Source: DAOQVR01 sp035341665 (GTDB lineage: Bacteria; Chloroflexota; Anaerolineae; JAAYZQ01). From it: 64,000 bases of DNA. The translations under genes were made by a program, and so were the position numbers. The notes below the pieces were generated by a model. The model saw only the letters and a program-made list of their open reading frames with translations. It made no database searches and was not told the origin of the DNA. The stretch is from NCBI GenBank assembly GCA_035341665.1, contig DAOQVR010000005.1:124001-188000 (forward strand). Reading direction: 5' to 3'. Below, piece after piece: positions 7,964 to 16,662 of this stretch (positions are counted from its first letter, which is position 1; each line of letters begins with the position of its first letter).

Positions 7964-9604
7964 ATGACCTGTCCAGGTTGTGGCGGCGACAATCGAGACG
8001 GTGCCCGTTTCTGCCGGCACTGCGGACTGGGGCTCGGCCCGGAGGCCCGCCGGGAGGAGCCGGGTGCGGTGGGCAGCGGGCAAGGAGACGCGATCGAAGT
8101 AACTGCCGGCCCGGAACCCCAGCCAGAAGAGCTCGCTGTGAAGGCCGCCGTCGGCCCAGAGGATGCACCGGCACAGCCGGAGCCGATGGAAGTGGCTGCC
8201 CAGGCGGAGAACCCGGCTGGTGGGCAGGGTACAGGCCCAGAGGCAGCGGTCCCGGACGAGGCCCCGGCCGGACCAGGCCCGGTGCCAGAAGCGGAGGCCG
8301 CACAGAAGGATGGCGAGGGCGGTGGTCCAGGCGAGGCCCCAGGGGAGCCGGAGCAGCTGGAGGTCCCAAGCGGCGCCCCAGCCGGGACGCCGGCGCCTGA
8401 CGAGCCGGCCACGCCGGACGCCGTGCCTGCGGAGGGCACGCAGGCATGCGAGTCCTGCCTGGCGCCCTTGGCTCCGGGCACAGTGCTGGACGGTCGCTAC
8501 CTGGTGCTGGAGGTGCTCGAAGAGCAGCCGGCCCATGTGCGCTACTCCGCGCGCGACTTGGGCCGCTGCTGGCAGTGTGGCTTTGCTGCCAACGCGCCTG
8601 ACGACGCCTTCTGCGCGCAGTGTGGAGCCTCGCTGGCAGGCGGCAGGGCACTCGTCTCCCTGCTCCAGGTGGGGAGCGCTCAAGCATCGCCCCCGGAAGG
8701 CGAAACGCCGGTCGCCCGCTTCGCGGAGGGCGGTAGCGACTATCTAGTGCTTCTGGAGCGCGCGCCCGTGCGCGAGCGGGCTCCTGCGCCGGTGGGCGGC
8801 CTGCGACTGGTGGTCGGGAGCGCTACCCATCCGGGGCAGGTGCGCCCACTGAACGAGGACAGCCTGCTCACCCTCGTACTCGACGGTTCGTCGCTGCGGA
8901 CGCAGCCGGACCAAGGTCAGGGGCTCCCGCTCCTGCTCGGCCTCTTTGCAGTGGCGGACGGCATGGGCGGCCACGAGGGAGGCGAGGTGGCCAGCAAGCT
9001 GGCCCTGCACCTCTTTGGGAGTGAGGTCCTCCGGTCGATCCTCCTGCCCGCGATAGAAGGCAGGGAGGTACCGTCCGGGAACGCCGCCGCGCTGCTGGCG
9101 CGGGCGGTAGAGGCTGCCAACGACGCCGTCTATCTGGCCCGCCAGAAACGCGAGAACGACATGGGCACCACGCTGACCTCTGCCCTGGTGCTAGGAGGGC
9201 GTCTCCTGCTGGCGCATGTCGGCGATTGCCGGGCACTCCGCTGGAACGCCGCCGGCCTCGAACAGCTCACGGCAGACCATTCGCTGGTGGCCTCATTGGT
9301 GGCGGCCGGCCGCGCTTCCCCTGACGACGTCTACACACACCCCCAGCGCAGTGCAATTCTTCGATGCATCGGCGACCGCCCCTCAGTTGAGATCGACACC
9401 ATCGAGGCGGCCTTGGCGGCCGGAGACCGCTTGGTGCTCTGTTCAGACGGCCTCTGGGAGATGCTGCGCAACGAGGGCATTGCCGATGTTCTGATGCAGG
9501 AGCCAGACCCACAGGCGGCTGCGGGGCTCCTGGTGGCGCGCGCCAACGCAGCCGGCGGAGAGGACAACATTACCGTTCTCGTCGTCCAGGCAGAGTCCGT
9601 TTGA
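7964..9604 (+). CDS. Zinc-ribbon PP2C phosphatase with a kinase-N-lobe-like remnant
   Basis: 546 aa. A CPGC...CRHC zinc ribbon occupies residues 1-21, followed by an acidic Pro/Glu/Ala linker to about 158. Residues about 165-200 (LAPGTVLDGRYLVLEVL then VRYSARD) resemble the first strands of the kinases in this operon, but the glycine loop and catalytic Lys are gone. A second zinc ribbon (CWQC...CAQC) follows. The PP2C domain (about 285-545) has its metal motifs: RPLNEDS, ADGMGGHEGGE, GDCRALRW, CSDGLWE and GGEDNITV. It should remove phosphates placed by the neighbouring kinases. GAGGAGGGAGGG precedes the ATG. Confidence 0.88.
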   Translation: MTCPGCGGDNRDGARFCRHCGLGLGPEARREEPGAVGSGQGDAIEVTAGPEPQPEELAVKAAVGPEDAPAQPEPMEVAAQAENPAGGQGTGPEAAVPDEAPAGPGPVPEAEAAQKDGEGGGPGEAPGEPEQLEVPSGAPAGTPAPDEPATPDAVPAEGTQACESCLAPLAPGTVLDGRYLVLEVLEEQPAHVRYSARDLGRCWQCGFAANAPDDAFCAQCGASLAGGRALVSLLQVGSAQASPPEGETPVARFAEGGSDYLVLLERAPVRERAPAPVGGLRLVVGSATHPGQVRPLNEDSLLTLVLDGSSLRTQPDQGQGLPLLLGLFAVADGMGGHEGGEVASKLALHLFGSEVLRSILLPAIEGREVPSGNAAALLARAVEAANDAVYLARQKRENDMGTTLTSALVLGGRLLLAHVGDCRALRWNAAGLEQLTADHSLVASLVAAGRASPDDVYTHPQRSAILRCIGDRPSVEIDTIEAALAAGDRLVLCSDGLWEMLRNEGIADVLMQEPDPQAAAGLLVARANAAGGEDNITVLVVQAESV

Positions 9605-9654
9605 GGGAACCTGGAGCGCGCTTTCGCGTATAGAGTTAGGACCCGGAGGTGAAT

Positions 9655-10908
9655 ATGCCGAATGAAGTAGCCTTGACGTGCCGGCTGAACAAGTCCAAGC
9701 TGCCGGTGATGGCGACCCAACAGCTCGTCTACGTCCTGATCGAGGCTGCCACCAGCCCCACCCTGACGCAGGTCGAGCGACCCCTGAACCTCAGCCTGGT
9801 GCTGGACAAGTCTGGCTCGATGGAGGGCGCCAAGATCCACAACCTCCGCGAGGCGGCAAAACGCGTGGTCGACCGCCTTGGGCCGGACGACATCCTCTCC
9901 ATCGTCGCATTCTCGGACCGCAAGTACGTGATTGCCGAGTCGCAGCCGGTGACCGACCGGATTGCTCTGAAGAAACAGATCGACCGCATCCGCGACGGCG
10001 GGGGCACGGCCATCTCCGGCGGGATGGGCCAGGGGCTGTTTGAGCTTGAGAAGGCGCTCAGCCCCGAGCGTGTCAGCCGCATGCTTCTCCTGACCGACGG
10101 CCAAACCTTTGGCGACGAGGAAGCCTGCAAGCGCCTCGGCAAGAAGGCGGGCGACCAAGGGATCGTCGTCAACGCCCTCGGCCTGGGCGACGACTGGAAC
10201 GAAGACCTGCTGGACGCGGTTGCCGGTGCCAGCGGCGGCGTGGCCGACTTTATCGACGCACCGGACAAGATCGAGCGCTTTTTCGAGCAGGTTGTGCAGT
10301 CGATGCAGGATACCGTCGTTCAGAACGCGGCGATCCTGCTGCGGCTGGCGAGCGGCATCACGCCTCGCCAGGTCTGGCAGGTGCTGCCCATGATCGCCAA
10401 CCTCGGCTACCGGCCCATCTCGGATCGCGATGTTCAGGTCGCGCTCGGCGAGCTGGAGAAGGGGCAGCCGCACTCGCTGTTGGTCGAGCTCCTGGTCGGC
10501 CCCCGCTCTGCGGGCAGCTACCGACTGGCGCAGGCGGAGATCTCGTACGATGTCCCCGGCCTGGGCATCAAGGGCGAGAAGGTGCGCAGCGACATCCTGC
10601 TCGACTTTACCGGAGACCCTGCCCAGGCGAAGCAGTACGATGCCGAGGTCATGAACATTGTCGAGAAGGTGACCGCTTTCAAACTCCAGACGCGCGCCCT
10701 GGAAGAGGCGAAGAGTGGCAACGTAGCCGGTGCCAGCCAGAAGCTGCGCGCGGCAGCCACGCGGCTGCTCGAGCTGGGTGAGGACGACCTTGCCCGCTCG
10801 GCTCTCGAGGAGGCCGACAACCTGGAAAAGACCGGGCAGATGTCCGCCCGCGGAACGAAAAAGCTGCGCTACGAGACGCGCAAGCTGACGCAGCGTTTGA
10901 ACCCCTAA
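9655..10908 (+). CDS. von Willebrand factor A (VWA) domain protein
   Basis: 417-aa soluble protein without signal peptide. The VWA domain (about residues 35-215) has an intact MIDAS: DKSGSMEG for the DxSxS motif, TAISGG, and LLTDGQTFGDE. The rest is a beta-rich then helical region ending in KKLRYETRKLTQ. VWA domains bind protein ligands through a metal ion. Here it may act as scaffold or substrate for the kinases and phosphatases on either side. It resembles the product at 57215-55824, which has an extra zinc ribbon. GGAGG lies 5 bases before the ATG at 9655; a GTG two codons earlier overlaps that site and is less likely. Confidence 0.88.
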   Translation: MPNEVALTCRLNKSKLPVMATQQLVYVLIEAATSPTLTQVERPLNLSLVLDKSGSMEGAKIHNLREAAKRVVDRLGPDDILSIVAFSDRKYVIAESQPVTDRIALKKQIDRIRDGGGTAISGGMGQGLFELEKALSPERVSRMLLLTDGQTFGDEEACKRLGKKAGDQGIVVNALGLGDDWNEDLLDAVAGASGGVADFIDAPDKIERFFEQVVQSMQDTVVQNAAILLRLASGITPRQVWQVLPMIANLGYRPISDRDVQVALGELEKGQPHSLLVELLVGPRSAGSYRLAQAEISYDVPGLGIKGEKVRSDILLDFTGDPAQAKQYDAEVMNIVEKVTAFKLQTRALEEAKSGNVAGASQKLRAAATRLLELGEDDLARSALEEADNLEKTGQMSARGTKKLRYETRKLTQRLNP

Positions 10909-10933
10909 GGTCCAGAAAGAGGAGGGTCTGACC

Positions 10934-12013
10934 ATGGCGACTTGTCCCAATTGCGGCAACAAGCCCGGAGAGGGAGCGATCTTTTGCGACCGGTGCGGTG
11001 CCCGCCTGCCCCAGGCCGAGGCGGCTGTTGCACCGGCTGCCGCCGCGCCTTCGGCGGGGGGCAGTGTCATCTGCGCTGCCTGCGGAGCAGGCAACGTACC
11101 CGGCGAGGCATTCTGCGAGTTCTGCGGTGCGCCGCTTGCAGCGCCGGTGCCCGAGGCCGCTGCGCCGGCCCCCGAGCCCACGCCCGCGCCAGAGCCCGCT
11201 CCGGCCCCGGCCGCTCTAGGCCCGGTCTGCCCGGCCTGCGGCGCGGCCGTAGTGGCGGGCGAGGCCTTCTGCGCCGATTGCGGTGCGTCACTCGCCCAGG
11301 CGCCGCTGCCGCCCGAGCCCGTGCCCGAGGCGGAGGCAGCGCCGGTCCCCGAGCCGGAGGCAGCGCCGGTCCCCGAGCCGGAGGCAGCGCTAGCTCCGGA
11401 GCCCGTGGCGGAGCCGGCCCCCGCTCCTGAGCCTGCTCCGGTTCCGAGTCCGGAACCGGTGCCTGAGCCGCCCCCGGCGCTCGAGCCAGCGCTACCTGCT
11501 GCCCCGGAGACACCGGCCTGCATCATGTGTGGCGCGGAGCTGGAACCGGGCGACAAGTACTGCTCCGACTGCGGCGCGCTGCAGCCGGCGGCCAAGCCCG
11601 TCGCTCCGGCGGCGCCGGAACCAAAGCCCGGGCTCCTACCCGCGCCCGCTCTTGAGGCTGAGCCGGTTGCCGCTCCGCTGCCCGTGCGTGGGCCGCGCCT
11701 GGTGGTGGCGGCCTCGGGCGCAGAAATCCCGCTGCCTGCCAAGGAAGAGATCCTGATCGGCCGCGAGGACCCGGTCAGCGGCATCTTCCCGGACGTCGAC
11801 CTGACACCGCACGGCGGCGATGAGGGTGGCGTCTCGCGCCGGCATGCGCGCATCGTCGTCGAGGGTGGCGTCTACTACCTCGTGGACCAGAACTCGACGA
11901 ACTTTACCTACGTGAACAAGCAGCGCCTGGCACCCGAAACACGCCAGCCGCTGAAGGACGGCGATGAGATCCGCTGCGGGCGGATCACGCTCCTCTTCCT
12001 GCTTGGTGGATAG
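10934..12013 (+). CDS. Multi zinc-ribbon protein with C-terminal FHA domain
   Basis: 359-aa soluble protein built as four small CxxC-x(10-12)-CxxC zinc ribbons (starting near residues 4, 43, 100 and 197) joined by Pro/Ala/Glu linkers, then an FHA domain from about residue 265 (ILIGRED, VSRRHARI, NSTNFTYVN). It probably acts as a phosphothreonine-reading adaptor that multimerises or docks through the zinc ribbons, which also head the kinases and phosphatase here. The linker contains a 24-bp tandem DNA repeat. GAGGAGG precedes the ATG. Its stop overlaps the GTG start of the next kinase (GTGGATAG). Confidence 0.87.
   Translation: MATCPNCGNKPGEGAIFCDRCGARLPQAEAAVAPAAAAPSAGGSVICAACGAGNVPGEAFCEFCGAPLAAPVPEAAAPAPEPTPAPEPAPAPAALGPVCPACGAAVVAGEAFCADCGASLAQAPLPPEPVPEAEAAPVPEPEAAPVPEPEAALAPEPVAEPAPAPEPAPVPSPEPVPEPPPALEPALPAAPETPACIMCGAELEPGDKYCSDCGALQPAAKPVAPAAPEPKPGLLPAPALEAEPVAAPLPVRGPRLVVAASGAEIPLPAKEEILIGREDPVSGIFPDVDLTPHGGDEGGVSRRHARIVVEGGVYYLVDQNSTNFTYVNKQRLAPETRQPLKDGDEIRCGRITLLFLLGG
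11331..11389 (+). repeat. 24-bp in-frame tandem repeat in the Pro/Glu linker
   Basis: Two exact 24-bp units (11331-11354 and 11355-11378) and a partial third (11379-11389). Each adds eight residues (APVPEPEA-type) to the linker, so the copy number can change linker length without a frameshift. Confidence 0.85.
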
Positions 12014-13889
12014 AGAAGAACCCGTTCTGCCGGGCAAAGGGCTGTCCTGCCCAGCCCCGGACTGCGGTCACGAGAACAGGCCCGGCGCTCGCTTCTGCGA
12101 GCGCTGTGGCCATCCCCTGGTGACCACGCACTGGACACCTCTCGCTCCGGGCCAGGAGATGCGCGGAGGCGCCTATCGCATCCTCCGCCGCCTGGGCGCC
12201 GGGGGCATGGGCGCTCTTTACCTGGCGGCGGACACCGGAGCTTTCGACCGCACCTGCGTGGTCAAGGAGCTGCTCGACTACTACGACCCCACAAATGCCG
12301 AGGAAGCACGCCGCGCCGAGGCCCGCTTCGAGACCGAGGCCCGGCTGCTCGCACAGCTCAGCCACCCCGGTATCCCGCGCATCTACTCCTACTTCACCGA
12401 GGCGGGCCGCCACTACATCGTCATGGAGTACATCGAGGGCGACACCCTCGAGCTCGCCGTGACGCACCTGAACGAGGATGGCCGGCGGGTGCCGGCACGA
12501 GCGCTGCCGGCCGAGACCATCGTCCGCCACGTGATCACCGTCTGCCGTGTGCTCGAGTACCTGGGCAGCCGGCCCACGCCGGTGATCCACCACGACATCA
12601 AGCCTGCGAACCTGATCGCCGACCGGACCTCCGGCGAGGTGCGCCTCGTCGACTTTGGGACCGCGCAGGTGCGCACTTCCTGGGCGGCTCAGTCGCGGGC
12701 GGGCCGCGCCCTCTCCTCCGTCTTTGGCACGCAGGGCTATGCGGCCCCCGAGCAGTTTGAAGGCAAGTCGGAGCCCCGCTCCGATACCTTCGCCCTGGCA
12801 GCGACCGCCTATCACCTCCTGACGGACGACGATCCCGGCGATCATCCCTTCCAGTTTCCCAAGCTCAACAAGCTCCCCGCAGCGCTTGGCGACGCGCTGG
12901 GTCGCGCACTGCGCCCGAAGGTGCGCCGCCGCTCCTCGGCCGTCGAGCTGCGGCATGCACTCGAAGCGTGGCTCATCCCCGAGGACGGTGCCGAACCCTT
13001 TGTCTTCCGGGATGGCGCTGTGGCACACACGACAGAGGAGCTGGTGGCGCTGTGCGAGCAGCGGTGGGCCGAGGCCCGAAAACACCTTCGCGACGGCGAC
13101 CTGGACCGCTGGTTCCGAACCCGAAACCGGCACGATCTGCTGGCCAAGGCCAACTCGGCCCGCCTGGAGGCCGACCCCGATGCCGCCCTGGAGTCGTTTC
13201 TGCGCCTCCTCAACCCGCGGCTGCCAGCGCCGCGCCTCGCCGTCGAGCCGGCCAGCCTTTCCTTTGGGCGCGTGACCCGCCGGGCGGTCGCGTCCCAGCG
13301 GCTGGTCATCCGCAACGTCGGACGTGGGTACGGCCAGGTGGGCTTCACCGCCTCCGTCCCGTGGCTCGATTTTGAGCCACGGCGGGCCGGGTGCCTGGCC
13401 GGGCAGGACGCCTCCGTCCAGGTGCTCCTGGATACCGGGGCGCTGCCCCTCAAGCAGGATCACCAAGCGGTGATCGCCTGCATCTCCGCTCGCGGCCAGC
13501 GCATCTCGATCCCCGTGGAGGCCCAGCTCAGCCTGTGGGCCGAGGCGGCCTCGCGCGTGGGGTCTGCCCTGGCGAGGGCCGCTCGACTGTCGTTTCGTGG
13601 GGTGCGCTGGGGCCTGGCCCAGTGGCACCTTGTCCTGCGCCAGGCGTTTCGCATGAAGGTCGGCCCATGGGTCCTCGTGGCCGCCGTCCTGGCCTTTGCG
13701 GCTCTCGGCGCCATCTTCCTGGCAGACTGGCGCGCGATCCCTCTCGGCGCAGAACAGGCCGTCAAGGACTTCCTGCGCGCGCTGCCCTTCTCTGTCCTCG
13801 GGATCTACCTGGCGCCCGCGCTGCTTTTCGCCGTGGCGGGAATCGCCCGCGAGGCGCTCCTCTTGGTGCGCAGGAGGCGTGCGGCATGA
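12006..13889 (+). CDS. Membrane-anchored Hanks-type kinase, HHD catalytic loop, Ig-like domain
   Basis: 627 aa. A zinc ribbon (CPAPDC...CERC) precedes the kinase (about residues 45-320): glycine loop GAGGMGALY, Lys in CVVKEL, catalytic loop HHDIKPAN (Arg of HRD replaced by His), VDFGTAQ and AAPEQF. Residues about 410-510 form a beta-sandwich of the kind often annotated Ig/ASH-like (SLSFGRV, VIRNVG, VPWLDF). Two hydrophobic helices follow near the C-terminus (VLVAAVLAFAALGAIFL and LGIYLAPALLFAVAGI), so the kinase and sandwich probably both face the cytoplasm. GTG at 12006 overlaps the previous stop and is chosen for coupling; no strong ribosome site is seen. It overlaps the next kinase by ATGA. 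Confidence 0.87.
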   Translation: MDREEPVLPGKGLSCPAPDCGHENRPGARFCERCGHPLVTTHWTPLAPGQEMRGGAYRILRRLGAGGMGALYLAADTGAFDRTCVVKELLDYYDPTNAEEARRAEARFETEARLLAQLSHPGIPRIYSYFTEAGRHYIVMEYIEGDTLELAVTHLNEDGRRVPARALPAETIVRHVITVCRVLEYLGSRPTPVIHHDIKPANLIADRTSGEVRLVDFGTAQVRTSWAAQSRAGRALSSVFGTQGYAAPEQFEGKSEPRSDTFALAATAYHLLTDDDPGDHPFQFPKLNKLPAALGDALGRALRPKVRRRSSAVELRHALEAWLIPEDGAEPFVFRDGAVAHTTEELVALCEQRWAEARKHLRDGDLDRWFRTRNRHDLLAKANSARLEADPDAALESFLRLLNPRLPAPRLAVEPASLSFGRVTRRAVASQRLVIRNVGRGYGQVGFTASVPWLDFEPRRAGCLAGQDASVQVLLDTGALPLKQDHQAVIACISARGQRISIPVEAQLSLWAEAASRVGSALARAARLSFRGVRWGLAQWHLVLRQAFRMKVGPWVLVAAVLAFAALGAIFLADWRAIPLGAEQAVKDFLRALPFSVLGIYLAPALLFAVAGIAREALLLVRRRRAA

Positions 13890-15817
13890 GCACCGCGCCC
13901 TGCCCCAACTGCGGCCGCCTGAACCGTCCCGGGGCCCGCTTCTGCGCCTCGTGCCAGGCACCGCTCACGGGCAATCCGGCGCTGCCGACCGGTGCTTCTC
14001 CTGACCAGGTCGCAGGATTGGAGGCGCCGCCTCAGCCGGTCGCAGACCGTACGGCGGGAGGCCCGCAGACGGGGCAAGTCCTCGGGGGCGGTTACCGCGT
14101 GGTGCGCCGGCTGGGCAAAGGCGGTATGGGTGCGGTCTGGCTCGTAGCCCAGACGCGTGCCTTCGACCGCCTGGCCGTCCTCAAAGAGGTCATCGAGTAC
14201 TTTGACCCGGCAGACCGGGACGCGCGCCGACGTGCCGCCGAGCGTTTTGAGGCCGAGGCGCGCACGCTGGCGGACCTCAAGCACCCCGGGATTCCCGACC
14301 TGTACGCCTTCTTCTCCGAGGTCGGGCACAACTACCTGGTTATGGAGTACATCGAAGGGCAGGACCTGAGCAAGGGCCTCACACGAGAGGACAGGGACAC
14401 TGGGCAGTTGCTGCCGGGCGCGCCGCTTCCGGTGGATCAGGTGGTACACTACACGATTGAAATCTGCGAGGTCCTTGAGTACCTGGCGGGGCGGCAGCCC
14501 CCTGTGATCCACAATGACATCAAGCCGGCCAACATCATTGTCGACTCGAACGGCGGGCGCGCGGTCCTCGTGGACTTTGGCACGGCACGGACGCGCTACC
14601 TGCGCTCGGGCGGGCGGCCCGACCCGGGCAAGGAGTCCCTCTACGGGACGGTGGGCTACGCCGCCCCCGAGTTGTACCAGGGCCACTCCGAGCCGCGCTC
14701 TGATGTCTACTCCCTGGCCGCGACCGCGTACCACCTGCTCACCGATGACGACCCGGGTGACCACCCCGGCCAATACCCCAAGCTCGATGCACTGTCGCGC
14801 GCGCTGGACGACGTGCTGCGGCCGGCACTTGCCGTGCCGGTCGACGACCGTCCTGATGCCGAGGAGCTGCGCCGGTCGCTGGAGGCCTACCTGGCCGGCA
14901 AGAGCATCGTCGCCCGCGGCCTGGCCTTTCCTGACCGCAGCGAGGTCACGACGCTTCCCCAGCTCGTGCTTCAGGCGGCCCGCCATTGGCCGTACACGGC
15001 CGGCCTTCTCCAGGATGGGACGCTGGCCCGCTGGCTGCGCGGCACGCTCCGCGACGCGACGTCTGCCCGAGCTGCCGACGATGCTGTGGCCCGCTGGCCC
15101 GGCAACCCCGACGCCGCCCTAGATGCTTTCCTTCGGCAGGTGGCGCCTGGCGTCATGCCGGCCGGCCGGCTGGAGCTGCACACGACCAGCTTGTCGCTGC
15201 AGTCAATCGGCCCCGCGCAGCCAATTGTCGGCCAGATTGAGCTGGCCAACCGCGGCGCCGGCTACCTGCGCGGCAGGGCGTTCTCCACGATGCCCTGGCT
15301 CAAGGTCGCTCAGAGCTTTGCCTGCGCGCCGGGCGGCCGCGCTGTGCTCCAGGTTGAGATCGACCCCGCCGGCCTGGCGCCCGGCAGCCCGCACATTGCC
15401 GCCGTGACGCTCGAGCCCGACGCAGGAGTGCCGGAAGTCGTGCCTGTCCAGCTTCTACTCGCCGCCGCGCAGGCCCCCGTGCCCGGAGCGCGCCTTCGGG
15501 CCTCCATCCGCGTCGAGCCCGACCAGGTGGACCTGGGCCGCGTCGCGCGCACCAGCTTTGCGACGGGCCGCCAGCGGGTCGACGTTACCAACATGTCCCA
15601 GGAGAAGGTCCGCTGTCGAGTCACGGACATCCCAGCCTGGCTGCAGGTCAAGCCGGTCGACTTCCGCCTGGCGCCCGGAAAGAGCGAGACACTGGAGCTG
15701 GTCGGTCGTGTCGCCAAGATTCCGGCCGGCGGCGAGGATGCTACCCTCGGCATCGCGGTCGATGGGGGCTCCAGCCGTACCCTGCGCGTTTCAGTTCGCC
15801 TGAAGGGCCGGTCATGA
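13886..15817 (+). CDS. Hanks-type kinase, HND catalytic loop, two Ig-like domains
   Basis: 643 aa, related to the preceding gene but without membrane helices. An N-terminal zinc ribbon (CPNC...CASC) precedes the kinase at about residues 65-330: GKGGMGAVW, VLKEVIEYF, HNDIKPANII, VDFGTART and AAPELY. A helical linker is followed by two tandem beta-sandwich domains (about 430-530 and 540-640, each with a PWLKV or AWLQV strand). The HRD Arg is replaced by Asn, so the usual pairing with a phosphorylated activation loop may be lost and activity may not need loop phosphorylation. The ATG overlaps the previous stop, and the stop overlaps the PP2C start (ATGA both times). Confidence 0.88.
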   Translation: MSTAPCPNCGRLNRPGARFCASCQAPLTGNPALPTGASPDQVAGLEAPPQPVADRTAGGPQTGQVLGGGYRVVRRLGKGGMGAVWLVAQTRAFDRLAVLKEVIEYFDPADRDARRRAAERFEAEARTLADLKHPGIPDLYAFFSEVGHNYLVMEYIEGQDLSKGLTREDRDTGQLLPGAPLPVDQVVHYTIEICEVLEYLAGRQPPVIHNDIKPANIIVDSNGGRAVLVDFGTARTRYLRSGGRPDPGKESLYGTVGYAAPELYQGHSEPRSDVYSLAATAYHLLTDDDPGDHPGQYPKLDALSRALDDVLRPALAVPVDDRPDAEELRRSLEAYLAGKSIVARGLAFPDRSEVTTLPQLVLQAARHWPYTAGLLQDGTLARWLRGTLRDATSARAADDAVARWPGNPDAALDAFLRQVAPGVMPAGRLELHTTSLSLQSIGPAQPIVGQIELANRGAGYLRGRAFSTMPWLKVAQSFACAPGGRAVLQVEIDPAGLAPGSPHIAAVTLEPDAGVPEVVPVQLLLAAAQAPVPGARLRASIRVEPDQVDLGRVARTSFATGRQRVDVTNMSQEKVRCRVTDIPAWLQVKPVDFRLAPGKSETLELVGRVAKIPAGGEDATLGIAVDGGSSRTLRVSVRLKGRS

Positions 15818-16662
15818 TCCCGTTTCTTGCTGTCGGGGGCGCCACCGACCGCGGCCTCCAGCGCGATCTGAATGAGGATCGTTTCTACTTCAAGGTGGTG
15901 CACTCCTCCGACGAGGTGCCGCTCGCCCTGCTCATCGTCGCGGACGGGATGGGTGGGCAGCTTGCCGGCGAGGTAGCCAGCGAGTGGGCCGTCCAGACCC
16001 TGCGCCGGGAGCTGTCGGTCCTCTTCCGGCCGCAGGACCCTTCCATGACGCGCCGGCTCGATGCGGAGGATCTGGCAGCTGTCGGAACCGGAACGACTGT
16101 CAAGCTGCAGGAGACCGACATGGCGCGGCTCCTCCTCCACGCCATCGAGAGGGCCAACCAGGTCCTGCTGGGGTACGCGCGCCGCTATCCCGACGAGGCC
16201 GGCGACTTGGGGACGACTCTGACGCTGGCCGTCATCGAGGGAAACCGGGCCACGCTGGCGCACGTGGGCGACAGCCGCGCCTACCTGTGGCACGACGGCG
16301 ACCTTCGGCAGCTCACCGAAGACCACTCTGTGCCCGGTGCCTTGCTACGCCAGGGCAAAATCGCGCCAGAGGAGGTTCACGACCACCCTCACCGAAACCT
16401 TCTCTACCGTTGCCTCGGCCTCAAGCCCGGCATCGAGGTGGACATCCTGCCGGGCATCGCTCTGCAGCCGGGTGACCGGCTCTTGCTCTGTTCCGATGGG
16501 GTGTGGGACATGGTCCATCCGCGAGAGCGGCTGGCATCCCTTGTCGCCTCTGCCGGCCGTCCGGCCGCCCTCTGCCGGCGGATGATCGAGGCAGCCAACC
16601 AAGCCGGCGGCGAGGACAACAGCACCGCTCTGCTGGCGTGCCTGGAGGGCAGCGATGCCTAG
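15814..16662 (+). CDS. PP2C-family serine/threonine phosphatase
   Basis: 282 aa, a stand-alone PP2C domain with no zinc ribbon. Metal-binding and core motifs are intact: LNEDRFYF, VADGMGGQLAGE, DLGTTLTLAV, HVGDSRAYL, LCSDGVWD and GGEDNSTAL. Length is close to a minimal bacterial PP2C. It should oppose the four kinases of the operon and is sandwiched between two of them. ATGA overlap with the upstream kinase and an 8-base overlap with the downstream one indicate tight co-expression. Confidence 0.93.
   Translation: MIPFLAVGGATDRGLQRDLNEDRFYFKVVHSSDEVPLALLIVADGMGGQLAGEVASEWAVQTLRRELSVLFRPQDPSMTRRLDAEDLAAVGTGTTVKLQETDMARLLLHAIERANQVLLGYARRYPDEAGDLGTTLTLAVIEGNRATLAHVGDSRAYLWHDGDLRQLTEDHSVPGALLRQGKIAPEEVHDHPHRNLLYRCLGLKPGIEVDILPGIALQPGDRLLLCSDGVWDMVHPRERLASLVASAGRPAALCRRMIEAANQAGGEDNSTALLACLEGSDA

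Noticed and set aside
9331..11853. Very long antisense open frame (840 codons) under the VWA and zinc-ribbon/FHA genes
   Set aside because: Its translation is low-complexity Gly/Ala/Ser, no ribosome site or domain is seen, and the plus-strand genes are well supported. High GC makes long shadow frames common.
11985..13961. Antisense open frame (658 codons) opposite the membrane kinase
   Set aside because: Shadow of the GC-rich kinase gene; no recognisable domain and no ribosome site.
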